10,206 nucleotides of DNA, taken from assembly GCA_020350845.1 (NCBI GenBank), contig CP070725.1:131766-141971 (forward strand), written 5' to 3'. This document shows positions 1-6,554 of the stretch, in pieces; positions within the stretch are counted from its first letter, which is position 1; every line of letters starts with the position of its first letter. The notes below the pieces were generated by a model, which searched no databases, was not told the origin of the DNA, and worked only from the letters and a program-made list of their open reading frames with translations. Source of the DNA: Candidatus Bipolaricaulota bacterium. Lineage in GTDB: Bacteria > Bipolaricaulota > Bipolaricaulia > UBA7950 > UBA9294. The position numbers and the translations under genes were made by a program.

Positions 1-500
1 AGGGCGACGGCAGCGACGAGACGTTCGCCGGGGAGGGCGAACTCCCGCTCGATCCCTCCTTGATCGTAGAAGACATCGGCGATCCACAGGGAGCCGAGAC
101 CGGAAGCCGTCGCCGCGAGGCAGAGGTTCTGGATCGCAGCGCCGATCGACTGCAGATTGATCCGCATGGCGTCGTCCTCCCACTTCTTCATGTCCGGCGG
201 AGCGGGTCGGGAGAAGACCACCACGAGGACGGGCGCGTCACGCATGATGCGCACGGTCCACGGGGAGCTGCCGACATCGCCGCCGGCGCTGTGGACCCCA
301 CGGACGGCACTGCGCAATCCGGTCACAAGGGCATCCTTCGCAGTCCCGTGGAGGACGACGAACCGCCACGGTTGAAGGTTCTTCCCCGAGGGTGCCTGCG
401 TCGCCGCCCGCAGGAGGCTCTCCACCTGCTCCCGAGGAATCGGCTCCCGTGTGAACCGCCGGATGCTCCGCCGACGGGCAATCGCTTCCAAGGTCTCCAT
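1..500 (-). CDS. Nitroreductase-family flavoprotein, 3' end cut by window
   Basis: This is the N-terminal 166 residues of a protein read leftward and cut off by the window edge. Translation from the ATG at 500 gives the usual opening of the nitroreductase (FMN-dependent oxidoreductase) family. It has an arginine-rich RRRSIRRF at residues 9-16 and APSGKNLQPWRF at about 36-47, both normally FMN-phosphate and ring contacts. A later helix, INLQSIGAAIQNLCLAAT (about 114-131), is followed by GLGSLWIAD. Members use NAD(P)H to reduce nitroaromatics, quinones or similar acceptors; the substrate cannot be told here. The start is supported by a GGAGGA ribosome site about 6 bases upstream. The gene diverges from the next gene, with about 80 bases between them. 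The family assignment is firm; the specific reaction is unknown. The missing part should be short, since family members are usually 180-220 residues. Confidence 0.93.
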   Translation of the reverse strand, partial: METLEAIARRRSIRRFTREPIPREQVESLLRAATQAPSGKNLQPWRFVVLHGTAKDALVTGLRSAVRGVHSAGGDVGSSPWTVRIMRDAPVLVVVFSRPAPPDMKKWEDDAMRINLQSIGAAIQNLCLAATASGLGSLWIADVFYDQGGIEREFALPGERLVAAVA

Positions 501-546
501 AGCATTCCTCCGATCCGACCTCGCGCCTCTCCCGGGTGAGCACGTC

Positions 547-575
547 TTGTCGCTCGGACGGAGGCCTCCTATGCT
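547..575 (+). promoter_or_regulatory. Possible promoter for the gene at 584, maybe leaderless
   Basis: TTGTCG at 547-552 and TATGCT at 570-575 are separated by 17 bases, each matching the sigma-70 type consensus at four of six positions. The spacer holds a perfect 10-base palindrome, GGAGGCCTCC (560-569). Transcription would begin around 582, almost at the ATG at 584, which would make the transcript leaderless or nearly so. That fits the absence of a ribosome site at normal distance. Matches of this quality occur by chance, so this is only a candidate. Confidence 0.3.
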
Positions 576-583
576 CGTTTGTC

Positions 584-1138
584 ATGTCCGCGAGGGAAGG
601 AGTCAAGATCAACCGCGCCCCGGTCCTCACGCTGTGGGCAGCGGTCGTCGCCAGACGGATGGGATACGCCGAGAGCGAGGCGCTCTCGTTGGGACGCGCC
701 GTTGCCGGCCTCACCGCCCAGTCCAAGGGCCGGCGACTGGGGATCTACTCCCCCGCCCCGGAGGCCAAGCGCGCGCAAGTCGCGGCCGAACGCGAGGCTA
801 TGGGCTCCAATCGGCTCGCGTTCATGGGGAGGGAAATCGCATGCATTCGCTCCGAGGACGGCGTCCGCGCGCTCTCGGGAACCTCTCCGATCACGCCGGA
901 GAGCGTCGAGAAGTACCTCGCCTCGAAGTTCAAGGAGCATCTCCCGATCGTCCGCGAGTCGCTCGAGAAGCTTGCGGAGGCCTACTCGCCGGAGGATCTC
1001 GAGGCCCGTGCGATGGACCTGTACATGCAGCTCCGCCCGCAGACGCCGAAAGGTGAGCAGGGTTGGGGACGGGCGGGCCTGCTCGATCTCGGCAAGATCG
1101 CCCGTCTCGCGGACGAGGCCGACGTCGCCGGTGCGTGA
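584..1138 (+). CDS. Conserved protein of unknown function, 184 aa
   Basis: This is a soluble 184-residue protein with no signal peptide or membrane segment. It opens with VKINRAPVLTLWAAVVARRMGY (residues 7-28, quoted here in pieces: VKINRAPVLTLW then AAVVARRMGY), followed by EALSLGRAVAGLTAQSKGRRLG (about 32-53). I recognise this opening as typical of a widespread but uncharacterised bacterial family; I cannot attach a function or accession. The middle has TPESVEKYLASKF (about 104-116), and the end is charged and helical, closing with LLDLGKIARLADEA. I prefer the ATG at 584 because the family-like sequence starts just after it. An in-frame GTG at 536 would add 16 residues of unconvincing sequence. 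The gene overlaps the following EamA transporter by 8 bases, so the two are probably co-transcribed and translationally coupled. Confidence 0.8.
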   Translation: MSAREGVKINRAPVLTLWAAVVARRMGYAESEALSLGRAVAGLTAQSKGRRLGIYSPAPEAKRAQVAAEREAMGSNRLAFMGREIACIRSEDGVRALSGTSPITPESVEKYLASKFKEHLPIVRESLEKLAEAYSPEDLEARAMDLYMQLRPQTPKGEQGWGRAGLLDLGKIARLADEADVAGA

Positions 1139-2051
1139 CCCGGGCGCTGTCGAAGGCGGCTCGGTTCCTTCCGAGGGGAGATTGAGAGGAAGGATTCTCC
1201 CTCTGGGAGAGGTCTTCCTGGTGACGGCACTGTGGGCCTCATCGTTCGTCGCCGTGAGGGTCGTCCTCGACCATGCCGGACCGCTGACGGTGGCTTCGCT
1301 GCGCTACACCTTGGCCGCGCTGCTTCTTCTCCCGTGGGTTCGCTGGAACAGATTGCGTCACGCCCCCTCGAGGGGATGGATCTGGAGGAGACTGGTAGCG
1401 ATCGGCGTCTCTCAGTACACGGTGGGGAACGTCGCGCTCTTCTCCGCCCTGATCCTGGTGACATCCTCCGCCGCATCCCTCGCGCTCTGCCTCACTCCCG
1501 TCGCGGTGTGGATCCTGGAGGCCGCCTGGCTTCGAGACCGCCTGCGGCGACTGCAGATGCTCGGATCCGCGATTGCCGTTGCATCGTGTGTCGCGTTCTT
1601 CTCAGGAGGCGCGACGGGGTTGACGCCGGCCGCGGTCGGACTCCTCGCCGTCGCAACCCTGAGCTTCGCGGTGCTTCCGTTGCTCGGCCGGCAGATCGCA
1701 CGGAGCCGTGCCGTGGACAACATCACGCTCACCGCAGTTCCGCTGCTGCTTGGGGGTGGAATCCTGATCCCCGTGGCCGCCGCCGTGGAGGGCATTCCCC
1801 GCATGCCGCTGTCTGCGTGGGGGATCATCGGCGGTCTCGCCACGGTGAACACCCTTGCCGCCTACCTTCTCTACAACCATGCGCTGCACAGACTACGAGC
1901 CGGCGAGGCAAACATCGTCCTCAACCTCATCCCGCTGGGCACTGCACTGATCGCGTGGAGCACGCTCGGCGAGCGGCTCACCCCGCTGCAGATGGGCGCC
2001 TTGGGGCTGGCGATCGCCGGCGTCAGCCTCGCGCAGTACCGTGGCAAGTAG
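1131..2051 (+). CDS. DMT-superfamily (EamA) membrane transporter
   Basis: This is a 306-residue integral inner-membrane protein with two EamA halves and about ten hydrophobic segments. The first half begins at VFLVTALWASSFVAVRVVL (about 28-46) with the family-typical LRYTLAALLLLPWVR (57-71). The second half runs from about 164 and ends with NLIPLGTALIAWSTLGERLTP (265-285, the characteristic GERLTP motif), then GALGLAIAGVSLAQ. DMT transporters export amino acids, metabolites or small drugs; the substrate is not readable. The GTG at 1131 is chosen because it overlaps the preceding stop. It gives a 20-residue hydrophilic leader and has no clear ribosome site, so a TTG at 1182 or GTG at 1221 cannot be excluded, though the latter would cut the first membrane helix. 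The stop codon lies inside the inverted repeat that follows. Confidence 0.92.
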   Translation: MRDPGAVEGGSVPSEGRLRGRILPLGEVFLVTALWASSFVAVRVVLDHAGPLTVASLRYTLAALLLLPWVRWNRLRHAPSRGWIWRRLVAIGVSQYTVGNVALFSALILVTSSAASLALCLTPVAVWILEAAWLRDRLRRLQMLGSAIAVASCVAFFSGGATGLTPAAVGLLAVATLSFAVLPLLGRQIARSRAVDNITLTAVPLLLGGGILIPVAAAVEGIPRMPLSAWGIIGGLATVNTLAAYLLYNHALHRLRAGEANIVLNLIPLGTALIAWSTLGERLTPLQMGALGLAIAGVSLAQYRGK

Positions 2052-2116
2052 GGGTCAGATCTTCAGTTTCCGACCGGCGCCTGCATTGAGCCGGAAACTG
2101 AAGATCTGACCCCTAC
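2048..2116. repeat. Long perfect inverted repeat, REP-like
   Basis: Two 25-base arms (2048-2072 and 2092-2116) are exact reverse complements, separated by 19 bases. The outer end of each arm reads GTAGGGGTCAGATCTTC, followed by AGTTTCCG. The structure sits between two convergent genes and supplies the TAG stop of the EamA gene in its left arm. The leftward reductase gene stops 6 bases beyond the right arm. A stem this long could end transcription in both directions, but there is no T-tract, so it is not a standard intrinsic terminator. Arms opening with GGGGTCAGA resemble dispersed palindromes that I associate with REP-associated tyrosine transposases; that link is from memory and is an inference. 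No transposase gene is in the window. Confidence 0.9.
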
Positions 2117-2122
2117 CGCTGG

Positions 2123-2794
2123 CTACTTGACGACGGTGTAGCGCAACCAGAGGGTGTCGTTCTCCACGCGTTCGATGTGCTCCAGACGGAGACAGACCGC
2201 ATCGGCCGGAGAGGATGCGTCGAGCGCGCGGAAGATCGAACTCGGGGTCGTCCCCCCGACGAGTCGCGCTTCGATGAGCACACTCACCTCGGTCACAAGC
2301 CCCGCGCGGAGAAGGACCCCGTTGAGGACCCCTCCGCTGTCGACGCGCACGATGCGAACGTCGTAGTCCTCGGCCAGCCGCTCGAGGGCGGCGCGAAGAT
2401 CAACACGATCTTCCCCGGCAACGATGACGTCGATGTCGAGCGCCTTGAGACGATCGAGATAGGCCTGGGGCGTCGCTTGCGCACAGAGAACGACGGGTTC
2501 CCTCCACCACGGCTCGGACCGGATCGACCGCCACGCGCGGATTCGGCCGCGGCTGTCCACGACGACAAGGAGGGGCCGGCGGAGCTGAAGCGGCTCATGA
2601 GGCTCTGCCTCAGCGGGCTCGCTCGTGCCGTCCTCGCGGTCGGCAAAGGCGGCGAGGATCGTCTCGCTCCCGGAGAGGATGGCATCGGCGCCAAACCTTC
2701 CCGCGAGCCCGTAGAAGAGCCCCATATTCGGCTCGAGCTGATCGAGCCGCCCGTCGAGACTCATCTCATTGTGCAGGATGACCTTGGGGAGCAT
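2123..2794 (-). CDS. RibD C-terminal-domain / DHFR-like reductase
   Basis: This 223-residue cytoplasmic protein has the dihydrofolate-reductase-like fold of the RibD C-terminal family. It opens with LPKVILHNEMSLDGRLD (2-18), the classic first strand and substrate loop. ADAILSGSETI (37-47) is the usual glycine-containing nucleotide-contact region. DSGGVLNGVLLRAGLVTEV (152-170) is the late glycine-rich cofactor motif. There is no deaminase domain and no riboflavin gene nearby, so a true role in riboflavin synthesis is not supported. Stand-alone members are NADPH-dependent reductases of mostly unknown substrate. The start at 2794 is preferred over longer versions: it has GGAG 8 bases upstream and places the conserved strand at the N-terminus. 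It diverges from the alkaline phosphatase gene with 57 bases between start codons, which must hold both promoters. Confidence 0.9.
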   Translation of the reverse strand: MLPKVILHNEMSLDGRLDQLEPNMGLFYGLAGRFGADAILSGSETILAAFADREDGTSEPAEAEPHEPLQLRRPLLVVVDSRGRIRAWRSIRSEPWWREPVVLCAQATPQAYLDRLKALDIDVIVAGEDRVDLRAALERLAEDYDVRIVRVDSGGVLNGVLLRAGLVTEVSVLIEARLVGGTTPSSIFRALDASSPADAVCLRLEHIERVENDTLWLRYTVVK

Positions 2795-2851
2795 CGTTCG
2801 ATCTCCGTTCTCGCCTTCCGACTGACGTCTCTTCCGTGGACAATGTAGGCC

Positions 2852-4102
2852 ATGATCAGACGCGCGTACAAGATCGCCACGAGCGACATCCTTGTCAGCA
2901 GCCGATCCAGCTGTCGTAGGGCGCTGCCAGTACTGCTCGCCCTGCTGGCACTGCTCGCTGCTGCCCTCGCGCCTGCTGCTGGGACATCGGAGGCGCCGCA
3001 GTCCGCAGCCGCGGTCATCCTCCTCATCGGAGACGGAATGGGTGAGGCTCAACGCACTGCCGCCCGCTGGTCGTCCGTCGGGTCGTCAGGTGATCTCTCG
3101 ATGGATCTTCTCGAGATCCAAGACGGGTGGCTGAAGACCGCTCCGGCGTTTGGTGTGGTGACCGATTCCGCAGCGGCGGCCACGGCCATGGCTACGGGCC
3201 GGAAGACCCTCAACGGGAGGATCGGGATGGATCGTGACGGGAACCCGCTACCGACGATCCTCGAGCTGGCACGCGATGCGGGGAAGGCGACAGGCCTCAT
3301 AACAACCGTCCAGTTGACGCACGCCACGCCGGCTGCGTTTGCCGCACACGTCCCCACTCGCTCGATGCGAAGCACCATCGCGTCGCAGATGATCGAGGCG
3401 CGGGTCGACGTTCTTCTCGGGGGAGGAGAGGATGATTTCCTTCCTCTGGGTACGACAGGCTGTCATCCGGGGCACGGAAGCCGACTGGACGGCCGAAATC
3501 TCGTTGACGAAGCCCGGGAGCATGGAACTGCGATTGTGTGCACCTGGGACGACCTGCAGACGGCGACATGGACGGACGAGCCCGCCCGACCGGTTCTCGG
3601 GCTGTTCGCCGATTCCGCGCTTCCCGAACCTTCGACCCCATCCCTCGCGGAAATGACGCAGGCCGCGTTGGAGGCGCTCTCCAAGGATGCTGATGGGTTC
3701 TTCCTCATGGTCGAGGGCGGGCAGATCGATTGGGAATGCCACGACAGCGATGCGGCTGGAGCCATCGCGTCTACGCTCTCCTTTGATGCTGCGGTCGCAG
3801 TCGCCATCGACTTCGCTGAGGGGTACCCGGACACCCTGGTGATCGTGACCGCCGATCACGAGACGGGAGGCATGGAGCTCCATACAGAAGCCACCGGTCG
3901 TCGGGGCGAGGACGGCCCGTTCTCCATGCCCGATGGCACCGCGTTCTATGTGACGTGGACAACCGATGGACATACAGCAACCGATGTGCGGGTCAGCGCT
4001 TCGGGACCGATGGCCGATCGCCTCCTGGGAACGCACGGAAACACGTACCTCTTCACTGTCATGGCGGAAGCGTTAGGGATCCGCGTGGCAGACGCGCCCT
4101 GA
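2852..4102 (+). CDS. Alkaline phosphatase, PhoA family, exported
   Basis: This 416-residue phosphomonoesterase has an N-terminal signal sequence (basic residues to about 23, hydrophobic core about 25-40, cleavage near APAAG), so it should act in the periplasm or outside the cell. All key residues of the family can be placed. D61 lies in LLIGDGMG and nucleophile S106 in VTDSAAAATA. H157 and T159 lie in THATPAAFAAH. E288, D293 and H297 lie in VEGGQIDWECH, D335 and H336 in VTADHETGG, and H374 in DGHTATDV. Relative to E. coli PhoA, the Asp153 position is His and the Lys328 position is Trp. That combination is known from Vibrio alkaline phosphatase, and such substitutions change metal preference and activity. 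C204 and C230 could form a disulfide. The ribosome site before the ATG is weak. I see no convincing Pho box in the 57-base upstream gap. Confidence 0.95.
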   Translation: MIRRAYKIATSDILVSSRSSCRRALPVLLALLALLAAALAPAAGTSEAPQSAAAVILLIGDGMGEAQRTAARWSSVGSSGDLSMDLLEIQDGWLKTAPAFGVVTDSAAAATAMATGRKTLNGRIGMDRDGNPLPTILELARDAGKATGLITTVQLTHATPAAFAAHVPTRSMRSTIASQMIEARVDVLLGGGEDDFLPLGTTGCHPGHGSRLDGRNLVDEAREHGTAIVCTWDDLQTATWTDEPARPVLGLFADSALPEPSTPSLAEMTQAALEALSKDADGFFLMVEGGQIDWECHDSDAAGAIASTLSFDAAVAVAIDFAEGYPDTLVIVTADHETGGMELHTEATGRRGEDGPFSMPDGTAFYVTWTTDGHTATDVRVSASGPMADRLLGTHGNTYLFTVMAEALGIRVADAP

Positions 4103-4223
4103 CGGACGGGTCCTACCCGAGGGGTGACGGCGCTGAGCGCGCCATCGCTGACCTCTCGCGACGCGGACAAGGGATCGCCGTGTCCGGCACCACGGCCCGG
4201 TCTCGACGAGGAGCCCGCCGGGA

Positions 4224-5354
4224 TCAGGCAAGAGGTGAGGGGCTCCCGCGGCGCTCCAATCGACGCACGAGCGCGTCAAACTCGTGGCGTGTCACGTCGA
4301 GCGACGACAACAGGTGATCGATCGATGCCTCGAGTTCCTCCTTGCGTGGTACGCTTCCCTCGAGGATGGCCCGCGCCGCCTTCGCGTCGATCTGCCCGCT
4401 GCGCCGCATCATCGCGACCTCGAGGCCGACGCGGGTCACGCCGTGCTGCTTCTGGTAGAGGTAGCCGCAGGCATCGTGAATCAAGCAATCGCCGTGACCC
4501 AGCTGCGCGTCGCCCGATGGACGGCGGTATCCCGTGGGGCGGGTCTCGAGGAACCGCTTGATCCCCTCCTCGTCGTACGGCTCGAAGAGGAAGAACGCGA
4601 GGAACTCCGCGACCACGGATTTCCGTGCGAGGTCGATCCCGAAGAACTCCGCGAGGATCCTTCGCCGCATCGTTCGGTCCGGCTCGATCATGCGCAACAG
4701 CCAGCGTAGCTTCCATCCGAGGACGCGATAGGTCCGGCGTAGCGCGTTCGGCCGGTACCCCGAGAGGTTCTGCCGAACCGTCGCCAGCCCCGGGTCGCGG
4801 CTTCGGGGATGGCAGGAGCGGAACATCTGCATCGGCGACCGACCGTGTACGAAGAACGGGATCCTCCGCTCGCCGCTGGCCTTGATCGCGAGGGCATAGC
4901 CCCCGATGGAACACGCGATGCACGGATCCCCGAGACGTAGCAGCGTTCCACGGTAGAACGCGCGAAAGGCATCCCAGTCGGGACGATGGAGGATGTGATC
5001 GACGCCGGAGGCGTCGACGATGGCACGCACGTTGTCTCGGGTGTGCTCGGTGAGAAAGCCATTGTCGAAAGTCATCGCGAGCACAGGAATCCGGTACTCC
5101 GAGCGAAGCTGATGAAGGACGAATGTGCTGTCCTTGCCCCCGCTGAGCCCGGCGGCGGCGGTGTACTCACCCTCCGCACGATGATCCAGGAATCGGGCTC
5201 CGAGCTCCGACCGCCGTGATGCGGTGTCGAGAAGCTCCCTCCCGCGATGCTCCCAGAAACCGCAGAAGTTGCAGATCCCGTCCGCATTCAGTCGGACGCG
5301 AGATCGACCCTCCGGAAGTCCGCATCGCTGACAGGTCCTCGGATGCTGATCCAC
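4224..5354 (-). CDS. PP-loop ATPase with zinc ribbon, sugar-amidotransferase-like
   Basis: This 376-residue cytoplasmic protein has three recognisable parts. The first is an N-terminal C-x2-C ... C-x2-C ribbon (C8, C11, C28, C31; CQRCGLPEG and GICNFC). The second is a PP-loop, LSGGKDST (70-77), which binds ATP and adenylates a substrate. The third is a further pair, CIAC (145-148), after DWDAFRAFYRG, with single cysteines at 181, 290 and 296. The C-terminal GDCLIHDACGYLYQKQHG, then a region ending IDAKAARAILE, resembles the end of N-acetyl sugar amidotransferases (WbpG/PseA/LegG type), which use ammonia to form amidino sugars of surface polysaccharides. The GTG at 5354 is chosen because of its strong ribosome site. 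No glycan genes lie nearby in the window, so the substrate is open. A sulfur-transfer role is an alternative, since TtcA-type enzymes also pair a PP-loop with a central CxxC. Confidence 0.85.
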   Translation of the reverse strand: MDQHPRTCQRCGLPEGRSRVRLNADGICNFCGFWEHRGRELLDTASRRSELGARFLDHRAEGEYTAAAGLSGGKDSTFVLHQLRSEYRIPVLAMTFDNGFLTEHTRDNVRAIVDASGVDHILHRPDWDAFRAFYRGTLLRLGDPCIACSIGGYALAIKASGERRIPFFVHGRSPMQMFRSCHPRSRDPGLATVRQNLSGYRPNALRRTYRVLGWKLRWLLRMIEPDRTMRRRILAEFFGIDLARKSVVAEFLAFFLFEPYDEEGIKRFLETRPTGYRRPSGDAQLGHGDCLIHDACGYLYQKQHGVTRVGLEVAMMRRSGQIDAKAARAILEGSVPRKEELEASIDHLLSSLDVTRHEFDALVRRLERRGSPSPLA

Positions 5355-5358
5355 GTCG

Positions 5359-5368
5359 CTCCTCTCCC
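5359..5368 (-). promoter_or_regulatory. Ribosome binding site fixing the GTG start of the PP-loop gene
   Basis: On the minus strand GGGAGAGGAG sits 4 bases before the GTG at 5354, a near-ideal Shine-Dalgarno match. An in-frame ATG at 5447 would add 31 residues rich in arginine with no family character, so the GTG is taken as the real start. Confidence 0.75.
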
Positions 5369-5482
5369 AGTTGCCTCGCTTCCCACTTACACGCGGCCTA
5401 CTGTCGCCGCGGCACCTCGCAGAGCGCAGGCAGAAAGAGTACCGCAATCGTCAACCATGAGGCCATTGCCTTCTGTGTTTCG

Positions 5483-5506
5483 AGTGTTTGGACTTGATTG
5501 AACACT
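5483..5506. promoter_or_regulatory. Candidate operator upstream of the regulator operon
   Basis: AGTGTT (5483-5488) and AACACT (5501-5506) form a 6-base inverted repeat with a 12-base spacer, about 35 bases before the regulator ATG. A weak promoter-like pair, TTGATT (5494-5499) and TAGCAT (5517-5522) with a 17-base gap, overlaps it. GbsR/MarR-type regulators commonly bind palindromes over their own promoter, so autoregulation is plausible. The gap also serves the divergent PP-loop gene. Six-base arms can arise by chance, so this is a candidate only. Confidence 0.35.
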
Positions 5507-5540
5507 GAGAACGGCTTAGCATTCCTTCTGGAGGAGAGCC

Positions 5541-6035
5541 ATGAGCACGCATGAGCAGGATCGACAACGCTACATCGAGATGGCGGGCGACATGCTCGAG
5601 GAGCACGGCCTTCCACACATGGCAGGACGGGTTCTCGGAGCGCTACAGATCTGCGTTCCGTTGGAGATGACCATGACCGAGCTTGCGAAGCGCCTTCGCG
5701 CGAGCAAGGGCTCGATCAGCACGGCCACTCGGCTCCTCCTTCGGCTCGAGCTCGTGGAGAAGGTCAGTGTCCCCGGGCAACGGGCACACGCCTACCGTAT
5801 GCGACCGAACGTCTTCTCGGAGATGTTCGCGCAGCGGACGGAACACCTGAGTCGGCATCACCGACTCGGAGAGCTGGGGCTAGGCATCCTCCGTGAGGAG
5901 TCCATCGAAATGAAGCAACGCGTCGTTGAGATGCAGGCGTTCTTCGACTTCGTCTCCGAGGAGCTCCCGCGGCTCATCGAACGCTGGCGAGAGCGCCGTC
6001 CTCTGCTCCTGAAGAGGCGGCTCGCCGGCGACTAG
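5541..6035 (+). CDS. GbsR/MarR-type winged-helix transcriptional regulator
   Basis: This 164-residue DNA-binding protein starts at an ATG with an excellent ribosome site (TGGAGGAG, 5529-5536). It opens with a helical region containing GLPHMAGRVLGALQIC (23-38), typical of the GbsR-like branch of MarR regulators. The winged helix-turn-helix runs from about 44 to 88: MTELAKRLRASKGSISTATR is the helix-turn-helix, with ASKGSIST as recognition-helix start. LLRLELVEKVSVPGQRAHAYRMRP is the wing (given here as LLRLELVEKV then SVPGQRAHAYRMRP). The C-terminal half is helical and charged and probably dimerises. The gene is first in a rightward operon, 12 bases ahead of the next start, so it most likely controls the exporter genes behind it and possibly itself. 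The ligand is unknown. Confidence 0.92.
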   Translation: MSTHEQDRQRYIEMAGDMLEEHGLPHMAGRVLGALQICVPLEMTMTELAKRLRASKGSISTATRLLLRLELVEKVSVPGQRAHAYRMRPNVFSEMFAQRTEHLSRHHRLGELGLGILREESIEMKQRVVEMQAFFDFVSEELPRLIERWRERRPLLLKRRLAGD

Positions 6036-6047
6036 AAAGGACCGACC

Positions 6048-6554
6048 ATGAACCGACACCGATCGACGCGGTGGTCATTGGGCCTACTGCTCGCTGCGGC
6101 ACTTGTCGTGGCCGCGGGGAGCGTCGCTTGGGCCACGGAAGTGGAGATGCCGCGCCTCCTCGTCGTCGACGCGACCAAGACCTTCGCGAGCACCCTGCGC
6201 GTGGGAGGGTTGGTCGGAGCGCTGCGCGCATCCGGAGCGATGGCCGTCGAGGTGGTCCTCACGGATGCGGCCTCGGTCCTCGACGATCCCCTTCCGGGAA
6301 GCCCCGAGGAGACGGAGGCATTCGACCTGATGATCATCCTCCCCCGCGGATTGGACGACGGAACCGCAATCCGCATCTGGCTCCTCTCCGAATCTCCCGG
6401 TCGACTCGCCCCCTCGGTGGTCGCCGCGTACCACGCGGCCTCTCAGACGATCGATCTCGTCTTCGCGGGCGTGGCCCGGGCCGTGGACGTCACTGAGGAT
6501 CTCTACCCCGCGCTTCTGTGGGCAGGCTACCGCGCACGGGGGTGGATGCGATGA
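6048..6554 (+). CDS. Small exported protein of unknown function
   Basis: This is a 168-residue protein with a clear signal peptide: basic MNRHRSTRW, hydrophobic core about 10-24, and a probable cleavage after AWA at residue 29. There is no lipobox cysteine, so it should be soluble in the periplasm; indeed I see no cysteine at all. The mature part alternates strands and helices: MPRLLVVDATKTFAST (34-49), FDLMIILPRGLDDGTAIRIW (92-111) and TIDLVFAGVARAVDVTEDLYPAL (about 134-156). I do not recognise a family. Position is informative: an AAAGGA ribosome site 12 bases after the regulator gene, and an ATGA overlap with the RND exporter gene that follows. This suggests an accessory or substrate-binding role for that exporter, which is inference. 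Confidence 0.85.
   Translation: MNRHRSTRWSLGLLLAAALVVAAGSVAWATEVEMPRLLVVDATKTFASTLRVGGLVGALRASGAMAVEVVLTDAASVLDDPLPGSPEETEAFDLMIILPRGLDDGTAIRIWLLSESPGRLAPSVVAAYHAASQTIDLVFAGVARAVDVTEDLYPALLWAGYRARGWMR

Noticed and set aside
1232..2089. Plus-strand open frame of 285 codons within the EamA gene
   Set aside because: It is an arginine- and proline-rich alternative frame of a clear transporter gene.
2123..2794. Assignment of the reductase as riboflavin biosynthesis RibD
   Set aside because: There is no deaminase domain and no riboflavin genes or FMN riboswitch nearby; only the C-terminal-domain family is supported.
2123..3052. Longer N-terminus for the DHFR-like reductase, starting at 3052
   Set aside because: The extra 86 residues overlap the opposite-strand phosphatase gene, have no family character, and the ATG at 2794 has a ribosome site and the conserved opening strand.
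4103..4223. Terminator structures between the convergent phosphatase and PP-loop genes
   Set aside because: There are only short stems (CGGGT/ACCCG at 4107-4119, GGCGC/GCGCC at 4129-4143, and a CGGACA/TGTCCG pair) with no T-run. None is convincing, although termination must occur somewhere here.
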